Part shown: positions 1-12,427 of the stretch, piece after piece
How the letters are laid out: each line of letters opens with the position of its first letter
How positions within the stretch are numbered: the first letter of the stretch is position 1
NCBI GenBank assembly: GCA_947069175.1
Contig: CAMTDV010000027.1
Span: 37,957,369 to 38,021,368 of the forward strand
Direction of reading: 5' to 3'
Length of the DNA stretch: 64,000 nucleotides
Origin: Scalesia atractyloides
Taxonomy: Eukaryota > Streptophyta > Magnoliopsida > Asterales > Asteraceae
The notes under the pieces: generated by a model
What the model was told of the DNA's origin: nothing
What the model saw: only the letters and a program-made list of their open reading frames with translations
Databases searched by the model: none
Made by a program: the position numbers and the translations under genes

Positions 1-739
1 TTCATCCTAAAATGAATCACAATCGTTAACTCTATTGTTTTGTAATTGTGGTTAGGTTGAATTCCTCATCAACTCGTTCCATATTTCCTAAATATTAAAA
101 CTCATATCAAATAAAAATAGTAACTTAACAATCAACAAGCAATCAATTAAGAAAAAATACAAGTCTCATCAATTCACATATAATAATCATGACCATTATA
201 TAATTATGTATCTGATATATTATAACAAGTCACATAAACAAATAATAATGTTCTCTAAATCTTAGAAAAAGCATAAGAGGTAAATTGCAATGCAATTGAG
301 CATGTCTAAACAAATATCCAACGCTAACGGCATCAACAATGCGGATTTTGGAATTGAAGTCCAAAAAGTGGACCAGCACTTCAGGACCACTCTTGCGTTG
401 GAGTTGTTTGATTATGGTGGTCCAGTTTATTCTACCGGATGATTTTGGTTTGTTTAAGTGGGGACCACATACACACAAGTCTTTTTTTAGTGTAAAAGTG
501 TGTTGTGATGTGTATGTTTGGAATAGTTTAGTGTTGAAAGAAAAAGTGGGGTTTAGAATTAAATGACGAATTTAGATTTTAGACTTTGACCAGCATTATA
601 GATACTCTAATAAATGCATCAAATGTGTGAACACCTTTGTACCAATACTCTTTTTTTTACTATAAACAAACTAATATATTATAAAAAATAGCACAAAGAA
701 CCGAACAAACTGTCCAAATACAAAAAATAAACAACACCT
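1..739. other. AT-rich intergenic sequence, no gene seen
   Basis: No coding pattern, RNA gene or repeat boundary was recognised here. The two overlapping reading frames near 230-566 lie on opposite strands over the same bases and show no domain signature, so they are treated as chance ORFs. Confidence 0.5.
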
Positions 740-928
740 CAAACACATTCATAGTGTATATGTGTGTGTGGTAGTTATGTATTGAGTCAGTTAGTAGCTG
801 TCAGTTGAGTACTCGTTTCGATTGTTAGTTACTACTCTTGTCTTTATTCCCTATGTATAGAGAGGGACGATTGTACATTACATTTTACACAGTTTATGAG
901 ATATTTCTTTAAGGTATTAGAGCTTAGA
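740..928 (+). mobile_element. Ty1/copia LTR 3' remnant with degenerate PBS
   Basis: The stretch has the look of the 3' part of a small copia LTR: a run of GTTAGTAGCTGTCAG-type sequence, a TATA-like CTATGTATAGAGAG near 851-865, and then at 913-928 GGTATTAGAGCTTAGA. That last string resembles the initiator-Met primer site TGGTATCAGAGC with a few substitutions. No partner LTR or coding region was found, so this would be a solo or truncated remnant. The 5' limit is a guess. Confidence 0.4.
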
Positions 929-1326
929 CCATGATTGTTGTTAAAACAACAAACAAAAGGACGAAAACAATAGGCATCATGGTTTCATGTCTAAATAATA
1001 GTAAACCAAACTGGATATGCTTTTTTATCCACCTAAAATGTTAATATAATAGTATGTAGTAGTATCTCGGCATGACTTGTTAGTCATTTTAGTGTTATCA
1101 ACATATTTTAGTATAACTGGATTTGCAAACTAAAACCAAAATGAAATTAAATTATAATACAATTTAGGAGATATGTTTGTGTAAAGTTATCTGAATCTCA
1201 ATCCTTCTTAATATTAATTTAAAGTTCTAACCAACACAACTTTTATGGGCCAACATGATTTAACCCTACTTACTATTAATCGTTGATGTTCACCTGCAAA
1301 TAAAGGGTCATCAAAGAAGATGTCAA

Positions 1327-1640
1327 CACTACAAGAAATTAGACCTTTCGAAGAAACTCGGTAACTACAATGTTTTCAATTTTTTCCCTTTTTTAAACCA
1401 TATCATGATGAAACTTAGTCTATGTAGGTTTGGCTGGATGGAGGGAAATTGTTCCGCTTTGAGGAACTTCTATTGTGACGAAATATTGTCTCAGTAGATA
1501 AAAATAACATTTTGTTATACCAAATTGTAAGAAAACCAGGAAAAAGGAGAGATGAAATGTTTTATTAACACAATAATAATAACCTTAGGTAATTTACCTA
1601 TGGCGACTAAATTTCGTCCCAATAATGTTTAAGCAACTCA
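1327..1640 (+). mobile_element. CACTA (En/Spm) transposon terminus and subterminal region
   Basis: CACTACAAGAAA at 1327-1338 is the classic terminal inverted repeat of plant CACTA elements. About 270 bp inward, at 1595-1608, lies TACCTATGGCGACT. The reverse complement of nearly the same motif (GTCGCCATAGGTGA) occurs at 23,303-23,318, just past CACTA transposase remains. CACTA ends normally carry such inverted subterminal motifs bound by the transposase. The 3 bases before the end are CAA. This may be the left end of the element whose coding remains lie at 21.4-23.0 kb; that link is inference. Confidence 0.6.
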
Positions 1641-1978
1641 ATTGGCCGACCATTTTGCCCCAAAACGAAAACCGGCCCGCAGCTCTTGGCATATCTATTT
1701 CCGTTTTTTGTATAATTATTTTGCAGCAATGAAGTCTGTTTTTTAGGGTTCTTCATGCAAGTTTATTGAGTTCAGTTGTAAGTAATCCTAACCTTAAACT
1801 TGAAATAGCTGTTTTTAGGTGATAAAATTTTGTGGTTTTTGTTGTTGTCAAGGTTAAAGTTAATTGTTCATGCTTGTCAATACTCTATATTAATTTGCAA
1901 CGTCACTTTAGTGTTTACACTAGGTATATACTTTATATTTGGAATGCGGAGTGGAGAAAACGCTTAGTATGCCTTTCC

Positions 1979-2420
1979 TGTTGATCAGTCCTGTTTTAAC
2001 ATAATGGAAAACATAAAGAAATACTTGTGACGGCAGACAGGCCAGTAGATATCCAGATACGGATGCAGCCATGGAGTTCGACATCTTTGTCAGTATGATC
2101 TGGTTCCTCCTTAGGGTGTAAGATTATGATAGTGATAACCGAACTAGGATGAATTCGGTTTAGGTTATGGAGAGAGAGGTGGGTGGCGGTTTTGATGATA
2201 ATGATGTTATTGTAATTGTCTAACCCTAAACCTCTCTAATCATCTCCTTATATATACACCCAGAAGGAAACCCTAATTAGTTAATAAAGGTAATCTGGTC
2301 CATCAACAATTACCAACTAATTATGTTATAGGATTAATATTATTTTGATCTTAATATAATATAAATGATTATAATGGCCACATGATTAAATATTGTAAAT
2401 ATAACATATTTAATCTTACA
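1979..2420 (-). repeat. 3' LTR of the LARD-like element
   Basis: This is the left-hand copy and the 3' LTR in element orientation. On the minus strand it starts TGTAAGATTAAATATG and ends in CA. A TATA box (minus-strand GTGTATATATAAGG, around 2247-2260) sits where an LTR promoter is expected. It matches 7861-8304 along its full length. Confidence 0.88.
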
Positions 2421-2435
2421 TTCTCCCACTTAGCC
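2421..2435 (-). promoter_or_regulatory. Polypurine tract of the LARD-like element
   Basis: On the minus strand this reads GGCTAAGTGGGAGAA directly before the LTR start TGTAAGATT. This is the usual position and composition of the plus-strand primer site. Confidence 0.8.
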
Positions 2436-4320
2436 GAGTAATCATTTATCATGAGTACTAGATTAGTCTGATCAGAAGTTAATACTCATTTTAGCTTTAA
2501 ACCAGAACCGTAGCAGAGAAATACAGCCGTTGAATCATCATTCGACTCAGGACCCCCATTAATCATACTACAACCTCAATTTAAAACCTAACAGTTATGA
2601 TCAAAATATGCAAATAAGCCCTTTAACGTTTAATTTGTATTATATTTGTCTATATATCATTACACCGGCAAAACATATGTTAGAGACATACAAAACCAAA
2701 CTGATGAGGAAAATTAATAATTAATCATTCATAGTACGATATGCAGTTGTACATAGTCATTAATAAACCCGTCATTATTATAAGCGCTTACATAGTAGTT
2801 ATGGGTGATAGACTTTTAGTTATAGGATCCTTAAGCATATCATGAATGCATTCGATACAAAGATTTAGTTTCCGCAATTCGTTCATAAACGAATAATTAA
2901 TTTTGTATCGAAATTTAATGCAACACCTCTCGAACTGTTACTGTCCAAGGAGACATGGTAGCTGATTTTATCACAACAAGTCTTCAATAGATGATTTATA
3001 TGGAGTTAATAAACTTATGAGTCCACTAATACATTTTCAACAACATTTAGTGACTATTGCTTTGTGATCAACAACATATTATGTCATTATATCTTAAGTT
3101 GTTGTTATCAGTTCATTATGACTCCTCCATGAGATAGGTTTTGTCTGCTGACATAAGGATAGGCCTCGAAATTACATTTTGTCATCTTTGAATATTACAA
3201 AGTTACAGTAATCAACCGGTTTGAGTTCTCACTTTTTCTTTAAATTATAGTCTCTCGTTTCCTTTATAGATATTTAAGACTCCATAAGATGCTTCACATT
3301 AATCTAGATCTATCTAGTGTGTTGCAATGTGAGTAATATCTAAACGAGTATAGACTTAAACCACAAAAGGCTTCTAATTAATGAAGTGTAAGGAAATAAT
3401 CTCATTTACCTATTATCCTCTAAAGGAGAGCTGTATTGTTTGTTACATATGTAAGGACCCATCTAAAATTAAAATTATGGAACAAAAGTAATGTTTCATT
3501 GGGTCTATCTCAGTATGTTATGATATCTATTACATAAAAGATATCTCTGAGATCTATTATATCAAATTTTGTTTTTTAACAATGCTTTGACTTATGTAAT
3601 ATATACTTGTCAAAAGAATGTCATCTTTATGTAGACACATTTATTTTTAGTTGCTCCCACTCATTTTGAGGTAGGTACATTAATCCACTTGGTTCTTGAT
3701 GAAAATAATTGTGTTAAGATTTCATCGCATTATGATGTTTGCATTAACCCATACATGGATTTTATCGTCTCATAGACAAACTGTTCTTTAACCTTTATAA
3801 ACATGTAAATATGTCAGCCAGTTGTTAGGAAAGTTGTTTTAATGTTCAGCTAATGTAGCTTTAAATTGTTATAAGCTACCAGAACAGTGATGATCCTCAA
3901 AGAACCTTTTGTAATATAGATAAGAAAGTTCTTTGATAATTTATCTCTTCCTGAGTATAATCTTTGACAATCAATCATGCATCTTGGTGTCCTAACGTTT
4001 ATATTAGGATTTGGTTTGATTATGAACACTCTTAGGTAATTCCATCAAATCCCAAATGTTATTCAAACACATAAAATCAGTTTTACTAGAAAACAGTTTT
4101 ATTCCATTGTAAAGATTGATTGACGCTAATGGTTTAATTAGAAGAGATAGGATCAGTAAACTTTTCCAAAATCCACTTCAATATTAGTTAGGGAGGTTAT
4201 GTAATCATCAAAGTTAGTAGGTTTTAAACCTAGATGACCTCCTGAGTTGATTATTGGGTTTATTAGAAGTTTCAATTTTGTGGATTAGCTCTTAGTTAGG
4301 TTGCTATCATTTTTAGGATT

Positions 4321-4775
4321 CTAATTGTGCAAGAGTTGGTGCAGTATGATGTACAAGAGGTGTAAACGGAGTTAAATTCGGAGTAAAATTTAATGACTCT
4401 CTTCCCCCCTTGTATTCCTTGCAAGTCATGATAAAGACTTTACTTTAGAAGTCTTCAGGAACTCAACATGCTTAGGGTCAACATTTAACGACCAACATAT
4501 TTTAATAGAGAAACAAATTAATGACGTTAGTCGTTGTACTTTTTCTTGTTAAGGATTATATTAGTTTAGGTAAGATATCTAAGTGTGCCCACAATTAAGC
4601 AACAATGAAACTTTTGTAAGTGTGGCATTAGATTTTATGGAGACAAGCTTTGATGAAACAATGCCGAAATGGAGCAATGTCTTGTACAAGAAGTGTAAAT
4701 TGAAGTAATGTGAAAGTTTCACTCTCCCACCTCTTGCAACTTTTGCAAGTTATAATTAAGACACTTAATGCTTCC
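4321..4775. repeat. Diverged internal duplication in the LARD interior
   Basis: Two blocks of about 110 bp (about 4335-4440 and 4670-4772) share the same order of motifs: TGTACAAGA-GGTGTAAA, an ACTCTC-CCCC/CCAC tract, and a CTTGCAAG-type stretch followed by an ATAA-AGAC-TTA tail. The element therefore carries an old internal duplication with a PPT-like core. No protein signal accompanies it. Confidence 0.5.
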
Positions 4776-6574
4776 ACTGATCTTTGATATCTCTAAAAAT
4801 TACAACAAGAGAAATTACAATGAGTTACATGACGTGGGACCTATCATATATATGTTAGACTTCACTTGATTTCCTTAATGTCCAGATGTCATAAGAAGCT
4901 TAGGGACATATTTAACAGAAATCATATTAAGTATATGTATGAGTAGGTTTCTTTAAGACTATGGGCCATATGAGACAAATTTAGATACAAGTGGATAGTC
5001 TTTAAATGATAAAGAATTATGTCTGAATATTCTATTTTGAATAAGTTCCATAAATGTCAATGAAATATAACTTATAGTGGACCCATGCTTCTTTCTTTAG
5101 CCAAATAATATTTTATGGCTTTTAACATCATGATTTAAAATCACTTATAATGAGATTAGATGAAAAAATCATCCTTACTAACCATGTCATTATTTCTCAT
5201 GAATACGGTTACAATTGATGAAATTTATAGATCTCATTTCCTTTTGTCAAATTCTCATTTGCATGATAACAAAAGTTGTGAAAGTGTAAGGTATCATCTA
5301 GCTTCATCTTATTAATGTTTCTATTCAGATATTGAAAACAAATAATATGAGAGTTTAAGGTAAGTGTGACTTTATGTTGACTATTCAAACCTCACAACTG
5401 TCATAATATAGCTTTAGTATTGATACTAAATTCTGATTAATTTCCAGAAATATAATGTATCATAAATCGTAACTAGACGACAACTTTTCATGGTTCTTAT
5501 AGCCTTAACATTTAATTTTGTCACTAACTCTCATGTTAGTTATTTGTTGAATTCTAGTAAGGAAACATTTAGAACTAGAGCCAACTTATCAGGTGTTAAT
5601 TGGAATATTAAAATTATCAGACTTAAAGATCATTAAAAGACGACTACCTATTTTATCCAACTATTCTTTTGAATTATGGATAATCTCTTTGCTCATGCCT
5701 TATGGCATAATTAGGCAGTGAGTTTCTCCCTTGAAGAACCTTAGAGTTGGAATTACTACTTGTATATTGTCTATGAACCTTAGAAGTATCCTCTTTTAGG
5801 TTTTAGTGGTAGTGAGGTGAATTACATCTTATTTTCCAGTTTTATGCATTTCTTTTCCTGTACGTATATTGCTGATCAACACACTCATTTTCCTTTGGTA
5901 CTTTTGAGTGTTACAGTTGATTTATAAGGCATCAAATTGTACTAGTGGAAAAATTAGTAGTAATGCACTGAAAAAATGTACTTATTTCCATGCGTAAGCC
6001 CTTTATTTTATCGGTGATGGTATTGTACATTATGATTTAATCACATATACAATTCAACCTTTATAGTTTAGAATTTGAAATGAAGACATGCATCTTAGGA
6101 GTTCTTCTGATTATTCCATAGAATTAGATTAGTCTTAGGAAAAACATAATCTGGAATAACTTTAGTGATAGCATTTATGTTAAATGAGTTTTTTATTATC
6201 ATAAGAGACATCATGTTCGACTTATCCTATTCATCATACTCTACTTTGCTTCTGTAGCACTTTTATTAGAAGAGAGCAATAGGATTATCGTGTCTTAAGA
6301 GATAATCAAGGATTTAATTCAAGAGCTAATCTTATAGAAACTTTAAGTAAAGCAAAACATATTAGATTTAGGAATTAGAGTGGATGAGATACTATTTTAT
6401 AGAAGAAAGTTACACTGAGTAATGTTACAGGGTGTTAAAGATAAGGCAGACAAAATATGATCATAAGATTAATGAAGGATCATTAATGTGAGGATCATTA
6501 TTTGAAGAAGTTGTGATATGTGTATTACTAACATCAAAATAATAGACTTATTTGAAAATTCTACTTAAATAAAG

Positions 6575-6845
6575 ACAAATCAGCTTTGGTCAGAAGTGTA
6601 ATCATCTAAGTATGTGTGCAAAGTAATTGTGACAAACCAGCTTTGGCCATAAATGAGACAATCACTTTAATCATGCACTTGTTAAGTATGCTAGATATGA
6701 ATGAATTAGATTAGCTTTGGCCATAAATAAGACATTCACGTTTATAATGCATAATTAACATAACTTTTGTAATACTTGAACAATAAATAGATGCATCAAA
6801 TCACCTTTGGGCAGAAGTGATATATTAGAAGCTCATTCAAGTTAA
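6575..6845. repeat. Four spaced copies of an AGCTTTGGCCATAAAT-type motif
   Basis: Variants of CAGCTTTGG(T/C)CA(G/T)AA(G/A)TG start near 6581, 6639, 6712 and 6802. Each is followed by a stretch such as GACAATCAC and an AT-rich tail. Spacing is irregular (58-90 bp). They lie in the 5' half of the LARD interior in element orientation. Confidence 0.6.
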
Positions 6846-6912
6846 GCTATTAGGTTTTGCAAAAGTTATTTGATTATGATTAATTAAGTATTTACAAAAC
6901 CATTTACTTAAC

Positions 6913-6951
6913 AGCGTGTCCCCGCACGGGGTTCGGGGCGGAGCCCCGAGC
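6913..6951. other. GC-rich double hairpin in the LARD interior
   Basis: In an otherwise AT-rich interior, 6919-6930 reads CCCCGCACGGGG and 6933-6949 forms a perfect 7-bp stem TCGGGGC / GCCCCGA around loop GGA. It could be an RNA structure in the element leader, such as a packaging or dimerisation signal. That role is inference. Confidence 0.6.
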
Positions 6952-6999
6952 TAAAATTTAGTTCACAATAATAGCCTAATGTAGTAATGAGATTTCGGA

Positions 7000-7240
7000 T
7001 AAAATATTGGATTTCGGATGAAACTCCAATTAGTCCGAAATAGGCATCTCGGATGAGTCTCGAATTAGTCCGAGATTGGCATCTCGGATGAGTCTCAAAT
7101 TAGTCCTAGATAGGCATCTCGGATGAGACTCGAATTAGTCCGAGATGGCCATCTCGGATGAGTTTCGGATTAGTCGGAGATGGTCGTCTCGGATGAGACT
7201 CTGATTATCCGAGATGGGCATCTCAGGATGAGATAGACTT
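7000..7240. repeat. 35-bp minisatellite in the LARD leader
   Basis: About six tandem copies of a 35-bp unit of the form CATCTCGGATGAGTCTCGAA + TTAGTCCGAGATTGG run from about 7012 to 7235. Degenerate copies lie on each side. Each unit contains inverted TCTCGGA...TCCGAGA arms, so the array can form serial hairpins. It lies between the PBS (7847) and the GC-rich hairpin. Confidence 0.85.
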
Positions 7241-7846
7241 GATTATTTGAGATGTTACTGATGACTATTTGATCTCGAGATTAGTCGGAACGAATGGTCT
7301 CGATCATATGAAACTTGTCCTCCAGAGAACGTATTTGAATAGTCTCCAAGACTTGAATTTCATGAGCAATGTGTTAGTTGTGATAAGTTTTGACATTCGA
7401 AAATTAAGGGATTATGGGATAATTTGTTTCCTTTTTAATGTCAATTTAGTTTATCTAATTATTTCAAAAATTATATTCTTTTATAAAATAATAGATTTCG
7501 AAAAGTTTTAATTAGATAAAATAGATCAAAACCAAGAAAAAACACTAAATAATCCAGATTTCATTTCAAAATATAGGATTTTTTTCGAATTTCATAAGAA
7601 CATGATGATGAACCCTAAAAAAATAAAACCAAATTCCGGAATCCAAAAACTAAAACTTTAATATATTATGCAGATTTTCAGAACAGTGGTATTTTGTGAT
7701 TAAACATCCATTTAAATCATAAAATCCAAATTTTTTAACTCACAAGTTATGTGATTTCGAATTATTATTAGGTTTTCAAAATTCCGTTTTCTAAATTTTT
7801 AATCCTAGAATAATGGATTCAAAATAGAACTGATTTATCAACATAT

Positions 7847-7858
7847 GCTCTGATACCA
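7847..7858 (-). promoter_or_regulatory. Primer-binding site (initiator tRNA-Met) of the LARD-like element
   Basis: Plus-strand GCTCTGATACCA is the reverse complement of the canonical PBS TGGTATCAGAGC. Two bases separate it from the right-hand LTR, which fixes the element orientation as minus. Confidence 0.92.
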
Positions 7859-7860
7859 CA

Positions 7861-8304
7861 TGTTGGTCAGTTCTGTTTAAACATAATGGAAAACATAAAG
7901 AAATACACATGACGGCAGACAGGCCAGCAGAGAATCCAAATACGGATGCAGCCATGGAGTTCAACATCTTTGTCAGTATGATCTGGTTCCTCCTTAGGGT
8001 GTAAGATTATGATGGTGATAATCGAACTATGGATGAATTCGGTTTAGGTTATGGAGAGAGAGGTGGGTGGCGGCTTTGATGATAATGATGTTATTGTAAT
8101 CGTCTAACCCTAAACCTCTCTAATCATCTCCTTATATATACACCCAGAAGGAAACCCTAATTACTTAATAAGGGTAATATGGTCCATCAACATTTACCAA
8201 CTAATTATGTTATAGGATTAATATTATTTTGATCTTGATATAATATTAATGATTATAATGGCTACATGATTAAATATTGTAAATATAATATATTTAATCT
8301 TACA
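7861..8304 (-). repeat. 5' LTR of the LARD-like element
   Basis: Right-hand copy, 444 bp, nearly identical to 1979-2420. It carries the same minus-strand TATA (around 8135-8146). It is followed by target duplication TTTCC (8305-8309). Confidence 0.88.
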
Positions 8305-8309
8305 TTTCC

Positions 8310-8687
8310 GATATATCTTAACCAAATATAGTTTCATGATTCACAGTCGGATATTTTCATTAGTTGGATATTTAGGTTTATGGACTGGCATCGTCCTCAA
8401 ATACATGTGACATGACTTTTGTTATTAGTTTTTGTTGTTATTAGAGACCAGCATTTGGTCAATAAATGCCATATGAAAAACAACCAAAGGCTCTGATATG
8501 ATAAAATAATTCCCATGAAACGTAACTACGATCAATGTACAGTGGTCAAAAGGAGATGGGCAAAGGCGTGCAAAGATGAAGTGTTAATGTTAAAGTTTAG
8601 CAGGCCAAAGATGTATATGTTTAGTAATTTACTAGTGTTTTAGGTGTTCAGTATTTGTTTATGAAGTTGATGTGTATGGTTATATAG
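8310..8687. other. AT-rich spacer, no gene seen
   Basis: Nothing codes here. GGCTCTGATATGAT at 8489-8502 is reminiscent of a reverse-oriented Met PBS, but no LTR boundary could be confirmed beside it. Confidence 0.4.
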
Positions 8688-8695
8688 TTGTGTAT

Positions 8696-9268
8696 AGAGT
8701 TGTAAACAAATCAAACGTTTGGCAAACAGTTCATGAACTGTTTGGCGGGAAGTTCGTTTGTGTTTGTTCGTTCGTTTATTAAATAAACGAACAAAAACAA
8801 GAAATTTCGTTTGTTTGATTAAATGAACAAACATGAACAGAGGGCGCGCTCGTTCATTTATGTTTGTGAAAGTTCGGTAACGTGTTCAGTTTTTTATAGT
8901 TTATTAGTGTTTTTAGCTTTTATATTTTATTAAATACTTTAAAATTTCGACAAATTAAATATTTAATAAGCGTCAATGTATTATATACTTTGTTCATGAA
9001 CGTATGTCAGTGTTCGTTTGTTTCCTTTTGTGTTCATGAACATTAATCTGTGCTCATTTGTGTTCATCATCGTTCGTTTTCATTCATTGCCTAAAATTAA
9101 CAAACAAACACAAACGAACACGAACAAGTTCATTTACTTAACAAACAAACACGAACATAAAATCTCGTTCAGTAAGCGTTCATGAACAGTTCGTGAACTC
9201 ATACATCTTTTAACAAACGAACACGAACAAAGATTGTTCGTGTTCGTTCGATTCGTTTACAACCCTTG
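8696..9268. mobile_element. hAT-type MITE with 8-bp duplication
   Basis: The ends are inverted repeats: left AGAGTTGTAAACAAATCAAA and, on the other strand from the right, CAAGGGTTGTAAACGAATCG. The flanks are TTGTGTAT (8688-8695) and TAGTGTAT (9269-9276), an 8-bp duplication with one mismatch, as made by hAT transposases. The 573-bp body is packed with CGTTCGTTTG/ACGAACAAAC motifs on both strands and has no coding capacity. It would depend on a transposase encoded elsewhere. Confidence 0.75.
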
Positions 9269-9276
9269 TAGTGTAT

Positions 9277-10064
9277 ATCTTTGGAATTTACTAATTTTTA
9301 GGTATTTGGTAGTTTATTTATTTATTTGAACAACAAATTGTTTTAACATTATAATTTCACTTTTACTTTACACTTATAGAATTGGAACCCATAATCTTGC
9401 ATTTGTAAAGAGGGACATCATACCACTTAGGCCAGTCGGTTATGAGTTTATTTATTATTTGATGTGTAGTGTATCTGTATGTGTGTATGGTTGTTAAATA
9501 ATCGTTTTTTTTATTAGTAACAAATTTATTTATTTTTTTATAGATTAGATGCTCGTATGTTTTCGTGTATGTGTATTAATTATAAAAAAATATAAATTAA
9601 ACAATTAAATAATGATTGGGCTCAAGGAAAATTTCCTTACATGAATAAGTATGTATGCCATGTTTATTTGTGTATACGTGTATGTTTAATTAGGTATAAC
9701 ACTTTGGAATACATTCGTTCGCAATTTATCTAATATAGATAAATTTTGGATTATTATATCTGGAATTGATTTTTAAATATTCAATCTCATTAGGACGTGT
9801 ATAGATTTGCATGGGTTGTCTATTTGAAAAACGACAACATTTTTGATTAACTTTTTTGAGTTTGTTTTTTATTGCATACTTAGTGAACTAAAGGGAAATA
9901 CTGTCAATTTTCACTTGATTAATTGATTCCTTAAAATGTATACATTTTTGGTAGAATATTAAAAAATTGGGTTAGGATCCATCGCCATCGTATACTAAAC
10001 TTCATGCTTTTCTTGTTCGAATATGTGCATGTTTGTGTGGAATTTATATAAATACACATATTTG
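9277..10064. other. AT-rich spacer, no gene seen
   Basis: The only structure recognised is the tRNA-like segment listed at 9370-9445. The remainder is AT-rich and featureless to the eye. Confidence 0.4.
9370..9445 (-). repeat. tRNA-like segment, possible SINE head
   Basis: On the minus strand an A-box-like TGGCCTAAGTGGTA (9434-9421) is followed about 30 bp later by a B-box-like TGGGTTCCAATTCT (9392-9379). Order and spacing fit a Pol III internal promoter of a tRNA-derived SINE. No convincing SINE body or target duplication was identified, so it may equally be a decayed tRNA copy. Confidence 0.45.
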
Positions 10065-10088
10065 GTATATATATATATATATATATAT
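10065..10088. repeat. (TA)n microsatellite
   Basis: Uninterrupted TA dinucleotides immediately outside the left arm of the foldback element. A short TATATATA also lies outside the right arm (about 13,307-13,315), so this may include the insertion target. Confidence 0.8.
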
Positions 10089-11728
10089 GTTAAGAATCCG
10101 TTAGGAATCACCATTTATTGCGAGAACCACGAGAACAATGTAAATACAATAAAAAATATCTAAAAATCTAAAAAACACAAATTTTTTGAATATTTAAAAA
10201 AATTGCTATATTTCGTTACTAAAAAATAAAAAAAATTCAAGTAACAATTATCGATACACATGTGCATATGTATCATTTATTTGACAAACTCCATAATACA
10301 TTACCAAAATTAGACAATTGCACTTTCATTTACACTACCATCCGTAATACACTACTTTTTACATTACCAATATTAGAAATGCATATGTGTATCTATATGT
10401 ATGAATATGATATAACGTGTTTTGGTACATTATTTTAAATACACTTTCCCTTTCATCTATCATACCATCCATAACACACTACCATTACCTCCTATCATCT
10501 ATAATACAATACGATTGTCACACCCGACCCGTAGCAGATAAGGTAACCAATGCATGATGATTTTTTTTTATCAAAGCTTATCAGATACTGTTAAAAGTTC
10601 GATATTTATTGTTTCAATTTAAATAAACTCACATAACACAATATCCAATCAAATTAAAATACACAATTCAAAATAAATTCAAATAACTTGTTTGTTCTTC
10701 TAAGGTCCAATTCTACGTGATCCATTTTTCAAACTTGTTCACCTGTATCATATGTAAAAAAATAGTTTTTTGGGTCAACAAAAGTTGACGAGTAAATCTT
10801 ATTTGTTATTAAAAAAAATGTATCTTATATTGTTTATAACAAAAAGTGCATTAACTTGTAATTCATGGAAACCGTAAACTACAAACCTCATCAGAAACTC
10901 AACAATAAGCATCTCAAGTACGGGTTCACGGTTTTATGGTGTGCGGTATGAAGTGCAAGATCTAAGCTCAATCAAACGGAACCGATCTTGTGTGTCGGCA
11001 TCACTCTATTCCACTCATAGGTAATCGGAAACGGGTGGCCAAAGTAAATGCTATGGTAATGCATAAATGAAGGGTAAATAATCAAACAACTCCAACAAAA
11101 AATAATCACATCAAATGGTACAGCAATTTGCACGTAAAGTTTGGAAACACGAATTGATCAATAAACACATGATACACCACAAAACGTGTAATAAAAGTGA
11201 GAGTTAGATTTAATCACAATTTTGCGTATAGGGATTCCTTGAAGATAACGCACGAGGGATAAATAGGAGAGATGATTTCGAAAGAGTGAAAACGATTACC
11301 CTAGATGTTTAAAATATCACACAACGATCTTGTTAATATTGACCTTAAACCAGTTCCTAATACTTATGGTTTTAAATTGTTTATTTAGACATTAATCTTT
11401 ATCTTATATTTAACTTTAGATAAGATAAAAGAAAAAGAATTATAAATATTTGTTAACTGTTTAAGTTATTAAATAAATTTTATTTGAGGTTTTATTCACA
11501 TCCTAATGTAACATTAAGTTACATAAAGTCAAAAAAAAATTGCCAAAAAAAAACCGGTATGACGCGTTACGAATCGAAGACCTTCTGTTCGTGTCTACAT
11601 ATCCCTTTCATTGGGACACGTGTCTAACCTGGAAGAAATTGGTCCGTTAATTATTTTTATACAAAAATTTGAAGTCTCCTATTCAGTGTTTTAATATAGA
11701 AAAAAATTATAACTTCTTCGAAAAAACA

Positions 11729-11801
11729 GGGCCGGGACTTGAACCCACGCCCTTTCTATATTCAAGCCGGACCTCCTCCAATGTACCCTCTTGCCATCTT
11801 G
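11729..11801 (-). repeat. tRNA-like module of X (sense in the element)
   Basis: On the minus strand AAGATGGCAAGAGGG (A-box position) is followed by TGGGTTCAAGTCCCGG, a B-box-like core. This corresponds to the sense module array of the other X copies, reduced here to one recognisable unit. Confidence 0.5.
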
Positions 11802-12427
11802 TTTTTTAATTTCGATTCGTTTTTTATAAAAACAGTGTAGAGACTCTGACGTCTTCTTCATTATATTAACAGTCTGCTACATTTTATTCAATGTTTACAT
11901 TTTATTTTGAATGATCATAAGGGTCGAACAATCAAAACTACATAAAGATAGACAGTTGAGCATAAAGTAAGAGGAAGATATACCGAAGCCAATGGTTCCC
12001 AGGTCCCAGTCGTATCCTCCGATCTCCGACGATGTCTTCGTGTTCCCGGCTGCTGTAAGGTTCGACGGTGAGCGAGAATGGGATTTAATGGTAGAGTGGT
12101 GTTAACCAAAATAGAGGAGCAGGGGACTCGTTTATATAGAAGTGGATGTGAATGAAACTTTTAGGGTTTCCCGAAGTTTATGCCGCCGACAGTGGTTTGT
12201 TTAAACAAGGGAAGAGTTTTAACTTGTGAAAAGAATGGGGTTGCGATTGTGACTAGGTTCATGATGGGTATTATAAAAGGAAACGCGATAATGGAATTGA
12301 TCTCGATAAATCAGCGTATTGCCATGTTCAGCCGCTAGTAGTTTGGGCGGCAAAATTGATTCAAAAGCTACCTTTTATTTCGGCTTTAAGTGATACCCGG
12401 ATTGAATTGTTTCAATGAACATGGAAG

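Larger units (their letters stand above)
1979..8304 (-). mobile_element. Non-coding LTR retrotransposon (LARD-like), complete with TSD
   Basis: Two direct repeats of about 443 bp (1979-2420 and 7861-8304) begin TGTTG and end TTACA. They look roughly 95% identical by eye and are flanked by a perfect 5-bp duplication TTTCC (1974-1978 and 8305-8309). The PBS lies beside the right LTR and the PPT beside the left one, so the element runs on the minus strand. The 5.4-kb interior holds no reading frame resembling gag, protease, RT, RNase H or integrase in any frame I followed. That makes it a large retrotransposon derivative, presumably mobilised by proteins from an autonomous relative. The PBS matches initiator tRNA-Met. 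The near-identical LTRs suggest a fairly young insertion compared with its neighbours. Confidence 0.9.

Noticed and set aside
7000..7240. CRISPR-like array
   Set aside because: Direct repeats of 35 bp are contiguous without unique spacers, and the context is a plant retroelement leader. It is a minisatellite.
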